Source of the DNA: CAVHXA01 sp963639765
Lineage (GTDB): Bacteria > Bacillota > Clostridia > Oscillospirales > Oscillospiraceae
Direction of reading: 5' to 3'
DNA length: 15,359 nt
Assembly: GCA_963639765.1 (NCBI GenBank)
Contig: CAVHXA010000041.1
Coordinates: 1 to 15,359, forward strand
Under the pieces are notes generated by a model. That model was given only the letters and a program-made list of their open reading frames with translations, made no database searches and was not told where the DNA came from. Below, in pieces: positions 1 through 7,912 of the stretch. Made by a program: the position numbers and the translations under genes. Numbering within the stretch: position 1 is the stretch's first letter; each line of letters opens with the position of its first letter.

Positions 1-533
1 GTGATCTCGTCGGTGAGGATGGCGTATTCCCGGCCCTGCTCCACGCCCCGCGCCTGCCATTCGGCGGTGAGCTCGTTGCGGACCCGGATGGAGAGGATCC
101 GCTGGTGGATCCAGTCCGCGTCATACCCCTTCTTCTGGTAGGTCTCCAGCGCCCGGTCGATGGCCTGCTCCGGGTCGATGGTCTCCTCGATGCGCTCCCT
201 GCCGATTTTTGCGAGCCAGAGCTTTAGGGGCTCTGCTTTGGGCGATGGGATGGACTGGATGATGCGCAGGAGCTGTTCTGCCGTAGCCGCCAACACCTTG
301 CGCTTCTTTCCCGTTGTACCCGTCATTTCTACCTGGGGACAATTTGTCCCCAGGTAGGCGGCAAGCAGTTCGTCGCGCTTGCGCATCTTTTTCAGATAAT
401 CCGTGGGATTAGGGCTGTCCGTCAGAACGGCGACCACATCCACCACGGAGAAATACCATTCCTCCCGTTCCTCGTCCCAGGCGCTGCGGATCGTTCTATC
501 TTCAAAAAGCTGGATGGAATCGTTCTCGTCCAT
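1..533 (-). CDS. BRO-N domain (phage antirepressor-like) protein, C-terminus off the left edge
   Basis: Read on the minus strand from the ATG at 533, the frame stays open to base 1 (about 177 residues), so the 3' end lies outside the window. The N-terminus (MDENDSIQLFEDRTIRSAWD, then EEWYFSVVDVVAVLTDSPNP) is the BRO-N pattern of phage antirepressors and their chromosomal relatives. Further on come TNCPQVEM, LLRIIQSIPSPKAEPLKLWL and ETIDPEQAIDRALETYQKKGY, as in the clostridial 'BRO family protein' group. Such proteins are thought to bind DNA and modulate repressors; the target here is unknown. An AGGAGG ribosome site (541-546) stands 7 nt before the ATG and fixes the start. The gene is divergent from the 626-1543 gene. 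A 29-bp palindrome (329-357) lies inside the coding sequence. The family call is firm; the role is inferred. Confidence 0.85.
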   Translation of the reverse strand, partial: MDENDSIQLFEDRTIRSAWDEEREEWYFSVVDVVAVLTDSPNPTDYLKKMRKRDELLAAYLGTNCPQVEMTGTTGKKRKVLAATAEQLLRIIQSIPSPKAEPLKLWLAKIGRERIEETIDPEQAIDRALETYQKKGYDADWIHQRILSIRVRNELTAEWQARGVEQGREYAILTDEI

Positions 534-540
534 AGCCTTG

Positions 541-607
541 TCCTCCTCGTTTGCGTTATTATTATTGCGGTTATTATTATTCTAACATAAAAGGATGAAT
601 ATTGCCA
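541..607 (-). promoter_or_regulatory. Leader and weak candidate promoter of the BRO-N gene, with TTATTATTATT direct repeats
   Basis: On the minus strand a -10-like TAGAAT (584-579) lies 17 nt downstream of a poor -35-like TGGCAA (607-602). The ribosome site AGGAGG is at 546-541. Between them AATAATAATAAC occurs twice, separated by about 3 nt (roughly 553-580). The repeat could be an operator, an AT-rich initiation region or simple slippage; the sequence does not decide. The -35 matches the consensus at only three positions. Confidence 0.3.
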
Positions 608-625
608 GAAGGGAGTGAATGAACT

Positions 626-1543
626 ATGCTGCTTGCAAAGAAACCGAAAACAACGATTTACACGCTTGTGGCTGTGCTGCTCCTCGTCACCGTTGCAGGG
701 GGCTGCGCGTTTATGGGGATGAAAACAGACACACCATGGGCGTGGGCACAGTCCATTGATGCGAACGATGTCAGCGTCTGTATATGGGACAGCACAAATA
801 GCGAGAAACATCCCACGGATACGGAGAAAGAGACTCTTATCTCAATACTCAACAGCCTAAAGCAGGAAGATTTTACACAGAACAAGGAGCTTTCCGGTAT
901 CACACCGGGCTATGGATTAAGGATAACAACAGACGGTGAAGAGTATTACATCAACGAGGCCGACGCACAGTACGGGTCTCTCGAAATGAACTATGATGGC
1001 AAGCAATGGTGGCTAAACAGCGATGAGCTTGATAGCTTTATCTCCGCGCTAGCAACAGAGGAGAGTCAAAACCTGTCTGTCAAAGCCGAGGTAGACGGTG
1101 ACATTCCCAAAGCTGTCGTTGACTACGCCGTGGACTATACACGGGAACAGCTTTTGTATTACACGCACGACCTCTGCTATGATATAACCGAAGCCAAAAT
1201 TGTCGGACTTACACAAATCGACACAGGGACAGCTGGGCTGGATATCGGGATAAAAATGTACTGTCTGGAATACCGATTACTCGCGGCTGACCCTGAAGAA
1301 GTGATGCTTGCGGGCGGTATGCAGATGGACGGCGCTTACATCACTGAATGGGGCAGTACAGGGCAGCCGCATCTCCTGCTTCACTGGCAGAATAATGATT
1401 CTGAAACTACGTGGGAGCGCATCTGCGTAACGAACTCAGATGTTATTTCGCAGGATTACGGCACGCCGCAGATGATAGAGCAATACGGCAATATGTATAC
1501 TGCTGCCGCGATGGAGCTGTATAAAAACATGGAAGCGAAGTAG
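626..1543 (+). CDS. Membrane-anchored/lipoprotein-like protein resembling the extracytoplasmic tail of BlaR1/M56 proteins
   Basis: The 305-aa protein starts KKPKTTIYTLVAVLLLVTVA, a positively charged stretch and one hydrophobic segment, then AGGC (Cys about 27). That could be a weak lipobox, or the segment could simply be a transmembrane anchor. The KKPK-plus-hydrophobic segment followed by PWAWAQ, then ITPGYGLRI, YYINEAD and GKQWWL is what I recall from clostridial BlaR1-like M56 metallopeptidases just after their last membrane helix. The HExxH peptidase part is absent and a stop codon (620-622) lies immediately upstream in frame. It may therefore be a truncated BlaR1 tail that became a free-standing gene, or a natural stand-alone relative. 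The remaining ~270 residues look like a soluble exported domain. A ribosome site AGAAGGGAG lies at 607-615. No blaI-like neighbour is seen. Coding is confident; the family link is moderate. Confidence 0.7.
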   Translation: MLLAKKPKTTIYTLVAVLLLVTVAGGCAFMGMKTDTPWAWAQSIDANDVSVCIWDSTNSEKHPTDTEKETLISILNSLKQEDFTQNKELSGITPGYGLRITTDGEEYYINEADAQYGSLEMNYDGKQWWLNSDELDSFISALATEESQNLSVKAEVDGDIPKAVVDYAVDYTREQLLYYTHDLCYDITEAKIVGLTQIDTGTAGLDIGIKMYCLEYRLLAADPEEVMLAGGMQMDGAYITEWGSTGQPHLLLHWQNNDSETTWERICVTNSDVISQDYGTPQMIEQYGNMYTAAAMELYKNMEAK

Positions 1544-1620
1544 TCTTAACGCTTGTCCTGTTTTTGCCGCAGCCCTAACATTTGAATAGATGCTTCCTTG
1601 TATGCCTCCTGATTACCCTG

Positions 1621-1707
1621 ACTCACCGGCACTCCCGGTGAGTGGCGGTGACTGTTACCCTCTATGCCGAAAACTCACCGAGACTCCCGGTGAGTCTCGG
1701 TGAGTTT
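1621..1707. repeat. Two copies of a 23-bp palindromic repeat forming two hairpins
   Basis: Copies at 1621-1643 and 1673-1695 share 21 of 23 bases; both begin ACTCACCG and end CCCGGTGAGT, with 29 bp between them. The first copy folds by itself (9-bp stem, 1621-1629 with 1635-1643, 5-nt loop). The second folds as a longer perfect 15-bp stem (1671-1685 with 1693-1707, 7-nt loop). No T-run follows either hairpin, so they are not standard terminators, though they lie just past the stop at 1543. They resemble a REP/MITE-like or protein-binding dyad. The 1544-1620 stretch shows nothing else. Confidence 0.75.
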
Positions 1708-1794
1708 CATGGATATTCTGGCACACTTCGCCGACCTCTTCAATCCGGCCTGCTATTTGACGCTTACGTGTGTTCGGACAAATAGTTTCGCCGG

Positions 1795-1847
1795 AAGAAA
1801 AAGAGACAGCGCAGCATCGGGGCGAGATGCCCGTCCGCTGCGCTGTC
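1795..1847 (-). terminator. Rho-independent terminator of the SLH surface-protein gene
   Basis: On the minus strand, past the stop at 1910, an 11-bp stem GACAGCGCAGC (1847-1837) pairs with 1815-1805. The loop also contains complementary GGGC/GCCC. The stem is followed by TCTCTTTTTCTT (1804-1793). It stands 63 nt after the stop codon. Confidence 0.85.
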
Positions 1848-1909
1848 CGATGTTCGCTTATGGGTCTTTGCCAGCGGCCTGCTTATTCAGCCGTATGTCG
1901 TTCACCTCT

Positions 1910-4900
1910 TTACTCCGCAAGGGCGCGCCAGATAAAGGTGACGATCTGGGCTCTCGTGCAGTTTGCGTCGGGGCTGAATGTGGTGTCGGTAGTGCCCTTG
2001 GTCACGCCCTCCTTGACCGCCCACAGTACCGCGTCGGTGTAGTAGGCGTTCTCCTTCACATCGGTGAAGGGATTGGAGCTGCCTGCTGCCGGAGCGTTCT
2101 CGGAGCGCCACAGGAAGGTGACGATCTGGGCGCGGGAGCAGTTCTGGTTGGGGCTGAACTCCGTTGCGCTGGTGCCCTTCGTGATGCCGTTCTCCACGGC
2201 CCACAGGACTGCGTCGTAGTAGTACACGCCGGACTTCACATCGGTGAAGGGCATGGTCGCGGACTTGGGCGCGGGGCTGCCCGCCGCTCTCCACAGGAAG
2301 GTCACGGCCTGCGCTCTGGTGCAGATGCCGTCCGGGGTGAAGTGGGTGGCGTCGGTTCCTTCGGTGATGCCGTTCTCCACCGCCCAGTTGACGGCCTCCT
2401 CATAGTAGCTGTCCTCCGGCACATCCACGAACACGCCGGTCTGGGGATTGCCGCTGGCCTTCATAAAGACGGCCTCGATGGTGTGGTTGCTTCTGACGTT
2501 CTCGAAGGTGTAGGACTTCACCGCGCCGACGTTCTTGCCGTCGATCAGCACCTTCGCAACGGCATAGCCGCTGTTGGGGGTGATGGTGAAGGTCTTATCC
2601 TGCCGCTCCCGGACGCTGACGCTGCCGGAGGGGGAGATGGAGCCGTTTGCGCCTGCGGTGGCCTTGATGGTGTAGTAGTCGTAGCTGCTTCCGCCGCCGC
2701 CGTTGTAGGTCCAGTTGGCCTTGACGGTGACATCCTTAGCCGGCATGACGAAGCTGGCGTTCTTATTGCTGGCGCTGAGGACGGTCACATCGTCGGAGGT
2801 CCAGCCGGCGAAGCTGTAGCCGGACTTTGTACCCGCATAGATGCTGACCGCGGTCCCCTCGGCATGGCTGCCCGCGCCGGTGGCTCCGGTGCCAGCGCCG
2901 CTCAGGGTGACGGTGTGATACTTGGCAGGATCCGTATCGGCGATGGTGACGGTGAACTCCTTCATCGCGGTGCCTACTATGTTGCCGGCCCTGACGGTGA
3001 AGGTGAAGCTGCCGGCCTTGGAGGGCGTGCCGCTGATGGTGCCGTTGGTGCTGTTCAGCGTCAAGCCGTCGGGCAGACTGCCGCTGTCCACGCTCCAGGT
3101 GATGGGCTTATCGCCGGTGGCCGTCAGGGTCTCGCTGTACGCCGTACCCACCGTGCCGCTTGGCAGATATGTGGTGGTGATGGTGGGCTTGGTCGGAACG
3201 TAGGTGCCCTCGGTTGCATCGAACGTATAGGTCAGCACAACGCTGTCCGCATATGCATTGCCGGTAAGGTCGGGGCTGACCGTGGCGGTCTTGCCTTCAA
3301 TGGGATTATAGGTGGATTTTGCGGAGAATACGCCGGTACCGCTGCTCTCCAGCGTGATCTTTGCGGTGTAGACCGTACCGGGCTGGAATGTGCCGCCTGC
3401 GGCGATGGCATCTCCGTTCTGATCCAGCCACTCGGTGTTCGCCACAGTGTAGGTGGTATCGGTGGTGGTGGCGTTAGCCGGAGCTTCGCTCTTGACGGGC
3501 TTGGCGACAGTCAGATGCTCCACCTTGATGCTGGTCAGCATGGGGATTTCGGTGTTTTCGCTGCGCTTTGCAAGGCAGTCGCTGCATTTCTCATGCCGCT
3601 TGCCGGCGTCATTGGGAGTTGCGGCGGTATCAACGACCCACTGCCAGGTGTGGTTAGCGGTCTGCTTGTAGTTATCAGATGTGCCCGTCACCTTGCAGTT
3701 TGCGCAGGTACGGCTATGTGTCGTGCCGTTATTATCATCTGCCCATGCGCCGAAGCTGTGCGCCTCAACATTCGTGCTATCGTTGGATTTGCACACCTGA
3801 TAGTGGAAATCATCGCCCAGTGCGGTCCNNNNNNNNNNGTGTCGTGCCGTTATTATCATCTGCCCATGCACCGAAGCTGTGCGCCTCAGACTTGACAGGC
3901 TCGTCGCATTTGCCATCGGTGTTGGCGCAGGACTGAATGTGGAAGTAGTCATTCACGTTCGTCCAATCGCCGTAGCTGTGGGTATGCGGAGCGGTCAGGG
4001 CCGGGAAGGTGTAGCTGACCTTGCCATCCTTATAGGCTGCCGCATAACCGTTGACGGTGTAGGTGCAGTCATCGGCAAAGCTGTAGCCGCTGTTTGCCGT
4101 CACGGGAATGGAAACGGTGTAGGTATCGGCACCGAACTTGTTGTCTGTCACAGCGGGAGACCATGTGACCGTGCCCGCCGTGTATTTGGCATCACTCGGC
4201 ACCTCAGCGGAAGTATCCGGAGCCCCGCCGTATGCGGGAGCATCCACGGTCAGCGCCACGCTGGTGATCTTGCTGGTGTCAGCAAGCTGATAATTGCCGT
4301 AAGGCACCTGGAACGCAATAATGAGCCACATACCCTTGAGTCCGCTCTCGACGGCATTTCCGGGATCGGAAATCCGGTCTGTGTATTCATACTTCGTTTC
4401 ATTTTTTCCATCGTAGCCGAAAACATAGACCTGATAGAGCACTCCTGCCTCTACGGTAGGCGCTTCGATGGTCTCGCCTCTGTTGTTATCTGTCCACTTG
4501 TTTTCTTTGACATTGTAAAGGCCAATAATGTCAACTTTTGTTCCGGTAATCTTGCCGACGACGAAGTTGGTGATCTTTGCCCCGTCTTCCAGCGCGCCCT
4601 CCGTGTCGCAGGAAATGGTCGGAAGTTTATCGCTGAACTTGTCACCAACCGCATAGCTCGGCAATGCGAAGTTGACGGTAGCGGGAATCTTAATGACAGA
4701 AGTCATCGTATAAGTTACGGTCAGCGTGCTGCCATCGTCGCTTCGGGTCGCGGTCACATTATCCTTAGCTGTCACCCGACCGTTCGGGTAAACCTTCACG
4801 CCATCGAGCATTTCGGCATTAGTAGGTTCGATATCATTTGCAAAGGTCTTACCCTCCGCTGCCGTCAGCGTCATACTGACCTTGTATTTCTTGCTGTATT

Positions 4901-7118
4901 CAAAGGTCGTTACATCATTGCCAGAGTCATCGGTCCATTTGACATTGGAAATGGTAAACAAATCGTCATAGCCCTTGACATACGAAACACCGTTTCCAAC
5001 GGTGCCCCCCAATTCAGCAGGGGTCTTCCCGTATGTCGGATTGATAACAGAGACACGCGATGCGGTGATGGTGCTGCTGTCGATGTAGCTGTACGTGTAC
5101 TCACACCCGCTGCATGTTACGGTAATCTTTCCGTCGCCGTCCTTGACAGATTCCGTCAAGGTATGTGCCGCACGGCTGTTCTCCTTCTCCGCGCTGCACA
5201 CCTTGCACTCCTGCCAGTGCTCGGCGTCATCGTACTTCGTTTCCCAATCGTGCTTATGCTTTGCCGACACCAGGATCTTGACCGTCATGGTCTTGCCGTC
5301 AGCGCTCAGGGATTTGCTGGTGTACTGGCTGAGGACATCGCCGTTGACCGTAAGGCCGGTGTTGGAATCAAAGACAAAGCCCTCCTTGGCGGTCAGCGTG
5401 ACGGTGGCGGTATAGATAAGGCCTGCTCTGGCCGGATGTTCCGCGCCAAGCGTTCCGTCCGCAGAGGTCCAGGTCACAGTCTCGCCCTTTGCGAAGCCGT
5501 TCCCCGTGGCAGTAATGGCAAGGCCGCTCTCAGCTCCTTCCTGCAGGGTTCCGTCCACATCCAGTCCCACACTGCTGATGGAGGTGTCCGGGTTATCATT
5601 CGCCGTCAGCGTCCAGACACCGGTGAGAACCTTGCCAAGCGTGAACTCAGTGCCATCGAAAGTCTTAACAGGCATGATATACGCAAGTACCGTGTAGACG
5701 TCTCCAGCGGCGGGAGCGGTGTTCAGCGTCACATTCAGAACCGGGTTCCCGGAAGCATCGGTCGTCGACGTTGCGGTATAATCGGAGCGTGTCAGCGTGG
5801 TGGTGCTGCTTACTCCGGCTGATTGCTTGATGATCGTCAGATTATTCTTGCAGCTCGCATTTCCGCTGCTGACAAGGTCTTTCAGCCAGTCTGCCGCGGT
5901 GGCGGAGATGGTGAAGGTCTTGCCGTCGTTGCCCGTCTTGATGCTGCCCGTTGCCGTGGTTCCCTCAATGAAGGGGATCTTTGTGCCGCTTTTCGGTGTC
6001 AGGGACATATCAGTCAGGCTGCCGGTGTAGATTTCGATCCGTGCGTTATCATAAATTCCATGTAAGCAATATGCGATCTGTTCGTAATCCTTATTGCCCG
6101 AAATAACTGAGGCAGGCACATCTCTTCTCCCATAAGTGGTTTTATCGCAGAAGATGACAACATCATTCGGAAACATCGAGGCAATAGCCGGTCCCGCCCC
6201 TTCCAGCAACGACCCTAATTCAGTGTCTATATCGAAGTATATGAAACTGACCGTACCTGTCATGCCACGGTTGAAAAAACCGGGAAACGAAATCCCATCA
6301 TTGAAAATGCCGCCCGAGATCGTCAGATTGAGCTTTTCGGGAAATGATGAATCTGCAATACTGTAAATAGGCACATGGTTGTTGAACGTTCCGCCGGTAA
6401 TCTCTTTCTTACCGGTTCCATTGGGCATTGGGTGCAGAGAAACACGCCCGTCAAACGTTCCCCCGGTGATGGAGATATTTGTGTTACCATTTTGATCCCA
6501 TAGAGCATGAGATGCCACGTAAAGTTCGGAAAGACCAAAATTCTTTAAAAAATAATAACCATCCGTGTTAGAAATATTTCCGCCGGTGATGGTTACGGAA
6601 CTGGATCCGTTGGCTGCAATCAGATATGTATAATATTGTTTAGTATCGGTGTTGCATTTAAGCGTGCCGCTCTCCATCGTCAACCGGCCGGTTACCGCAA
6701 TTGCTTCCATATACTCGATGGCTTTGTTTTCAAACTGAATCGTGCCCTTGTTCGTGCCGCTGCTGTCCCTGATCGTCAGGTCTCCGTTTTCTTGCACGAA
6801 AATGAAATTTTTCGTAGATGTATCCGTTGTGGCAAGTCGCAATGTTTGACCGTTGAGATCCAGCGTGACCTTTTCGTTTACATAGATGGTATCCGCAGGT
6901 GACAATCTGTCGGCGATGAAACTGCTGCCCAGCTTGACATATTTCATCGTAGAGGATCCGGCGCCCTGCATTGCACCTTTCAGCTCATCGTAAGTAGAGA
7001 CCACATAGGGATTACCCTCTGTGCCGTCGCCGCCTGCGGCAAAGGCCATGGTCGGGAGCAGTCCCACCACCATGACGAGGCAGAGCAGGACGCTCAATAA
7101 CCGTTTTTTCATTTGCAT
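1910..7118 (-). CDS. Large secreted SLH-domain surface protein with Ig-like and beta repeats (contains an assembly gap)
   Basis: One gene interrupted by the N-run at 3829-3838: about 1,093 residues before the gap and about 639 after. The N-terminus is a clear signal peptide (MKKRLLSVLLCLVMVVGLLP, cleavage near AFA-AGG). Then follow a repetitive beta-rich part with several ITGGTF/ITGGNI motifs, Ig-like modules, and repeats of the HxxxW...C..C kind (HKHDWETKY, HTHSYGDW, EAHSFGAWADDNNGTT). After the gap come a putative Ig module (PTITTTYLPSGTVGTAYSET, LPDGLTLNSTNGTISGTP), a Listeria-Bacteroides-type repeat (GYSFAGWTSDDVTV) and three SLH domains (1913-2434; FTDV...AVLWAVENGITKGT...SRAQIVTFLWR). 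SLH domains bind secondary cell-wall polymers, so the protein is displayed on the cell wall; adhesin or glycan binding is plausible but unproven. Ribosome site AAGGAGG (7130-7124) lies 5 nt before the ATG at 7118; the ATG at 7112 is an alternative. The two flanks are in different frames only because the N-run length is arbitrary; a gap length divisible by three joins them. Confidence 0.9.
3718..3888 (-). repeat. 50-bp direct repeat on both sides of the gap (EAHSFGAWADDNNGTT module)
   Basis: Bases 3718-3767 and 3839-3888 are identical except for one base (gcgcc versus gcacc). Both encode EAHSFGAWADDNNGTT in the surface protein. The assembly gap abuts the second copy, so the assembler probably failed or collapsed in a tandem array. 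The true number of modules is unknown. Confidence 0.85.
3829..3838. other. Assembly gap (10 N)
   Basis: Ten undetermined bases. The flanking reading frames agree in protein character but not in phase. The true missing length is therefore not 10; it should be a multiple of three if the gene is intact. Confidence 0.98.
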
Positions 7119-7123
7119 TTCTT

Positions 7124-7182
7124 CCTCCTTTTTCAGGAAACGTTTTGCTCCGTGCGAGTTATCCGGCGCACGGAAGCCGGAT
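7124..7182 (-). promoter_or_regulatory. H-type pseudoknot / interleaved inverted repeats before the SLH gene start, with its ribosome site
   Basis: Read on the minus strand: AUCCGGC (7182-7176), U, UCCGUGC (7174-7168), GCCGGAU (7167-7161), AACUC, GCACGGA (7155-7149). The first and third segments pair perfectly (7 bp). The second and fourth pair perfectly (7 bp). They interleave, giving an H-type pseudoknot with loops of 1, 0 and 5 nt, or two mutually exclusive hairpins. The ribosome site AAGGAGG follows 18 nt later (7130-7124). Alternative reading: a promoter TTGATC-16-GATAAC (7185-7180 / 7163-7158) overlaps the same bases, in which case the repeats would be a DNA operator. No known riboswitch class was recognised. 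Confidence 0.5.
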
Positions 7183-7337
7183 CAAGAGGATCGTGCCGAG
7201 CCGGGCGGTGCTGCCGCCATCGGCTCCGGCGGGAGCGAGACACCGTCGCTGTCGCTCTCCCGGTTTCTTGCCTGCGTCCGTGGGCGCAGGAATGAAAACA
7301 ACCGTCTCATCCCACATCACCCCCGGTCATCAGAACG
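7183..7337 (-). other. GC-rich structured non-coding stretch upstream of the SLH gene
   Basis: No convincing gene. Several hairpins can be read: GAGCCG(7198-)...CGGCTC enclosing GCGG/CCGC; an imperfect stem from CGGGAG and CTCCCG (about 7229-7262); and CCTGCG/CGCAGG with an 8-nt loop (about 7271-7290), which on the minus strand sits inside a CGGUU...AACCG pairing. This may be a long 5' leader RNA, but no consensus of a known riboswitch was recognised. Confidence 0.4.
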
Positions 7338-7383
7338 CAAAAAGGCGCGTCCCGCCCGAAAAAGCTCCGGGCAAGATGCGCCT
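7338..7383 (-). terminator. Terminator-like hairpin upstream of the SLH gene
   Basis: On the minus strand AGGCGC (7383-7378) pairs with GCGCCT (7348-7343). An inner GCCCG (7372-7368) pairs with CGGGC (7358-7354). The structure is followed by TTTTTGCG (7343-7336 region). It could end a transcript arriving from the right, or act as an attenuator in a long leader of the surface-protein gene. Confidence 0.65.
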
Positions 7384-7426
7384 GTTGGTTATATATATTG
7401 GGACAGCACAAAAGGACAGACTTATC

Positions 7427-7485
<59 letters not shown>

Positions 7486-7602
7486 ATTGTGCGGAATTTT
7501 TTCATATTTGTCAAGTCCTTTTTTATGAAATATCAAGGGCTTGAGAGTTCTTTCTCTCTGCCAACATCTCCCTCAAAAGCGGACACGCTGCCGCACCTGT
7601 AA

Positions 7603-7858
7603 ATGGATATACCAAGATACAATAAGTTTATCAGAGAACACGCTGCAAAGCAAGGGCTTTCGGATAAATTATGCGTATCTTTTTTATGAACGACGTATTC
7701 ATAAATGCAAAGCGGAGATGAAAGACGCAGGGTCGCGAGAAACGAGGGAAACTGTGGCAAGCAGGGCAATGAGGGCCCTCATATGCATTTTCGGGGAATT
7801 TCCGCTCCCGCGAAAACTCCCCTCTGCTTGTCAGGGGAGCGCCCCTGATACCCCTTGA
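7603..7858 (+). pseudogene. Small hypothetical gene broken by a +1 shift at a T6 tract
   Basis: From the ATG at 7603 the frame reads MDIPRYNKFIREHAAKQGLS and on to DKLCVSFL, then stops at 7687-7689. The next frame continues without loss of character: YERRIHKCKAEMKDAGSRET, then VASRAMRALICIFGEFPLP, ending at 7858. Dropping one T from the T6 at 7680-7685 would fuse the two parts into an ~85-aa helical, basic protein. The tail overlaps a hairpin at 7831-7848. No ribosome site is visible before the ATG, and the triplet immediately upstream is a stop. It is convergent with the relaxase gene and may be a small accessory gene of the same element. I do not recognise the family. A sequencing error, a real indel, or programmed slippage would all look like this. 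Confidence 0.4.
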
Positions 7859-7897
7859 ACGCGCAACATTGCGCGGCTGCGCGTTTCTGCGAAACGC
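7831..7897. repeat. Cluster of three stem-loops between convergent genes
   Basis: TCAGGGG/CCCCTGA (7831-7837 / 7842-7848, 4-nt loop); CGCGCAA/TTGCGCG (7860-7866 / 7869-7875, 2-nt spacer); GCGTTTC/GAAACGC (7881-7887 / 7891-7897, 3-nt loop). All stems are 7 bp and perfect. There is no long T-run, so a bidirectional terminator is possible but not shown. Adjacency to the relaxase 3' end also allows a role in DNA processing. Confidence 0.6.
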
Positions 7898-7912
7898 TTT
7901 GGAGCGCGACCG

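Noticed and set aside
1621..1707. Minimal CRISPR array (two 23-bp repeats, 29-bp spacer)
   Set aside because: Only two copies, the repeat is a full palindrome, mismatches lie in its centre, and no cas gene is near; a dyad element explains it better.
1910..3952. A separate second gene starting near 3952 on the minus strand
   Set aside because: Its start lies inside the same repeat module as the upstream part and has no signal peptide; the frame change is caused by the arbitrary 10-N length.
1700..5822. Long plus-strand open frames opposite the surface-protein gene
   Set aside because: They are antisense shadows: low-complexity translations with no domains, no ribosome sites, and they cross the N gap, while the minus strand encodes a signal peptide and SLH domains.
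7183..7337. c-di-GMP, cobalamin or c-di-AMP riboswitch in the surface-protein leader
   Set aside because: The stretch is GC-rich and can fold, but the conserved core sequences of those classes were not found.
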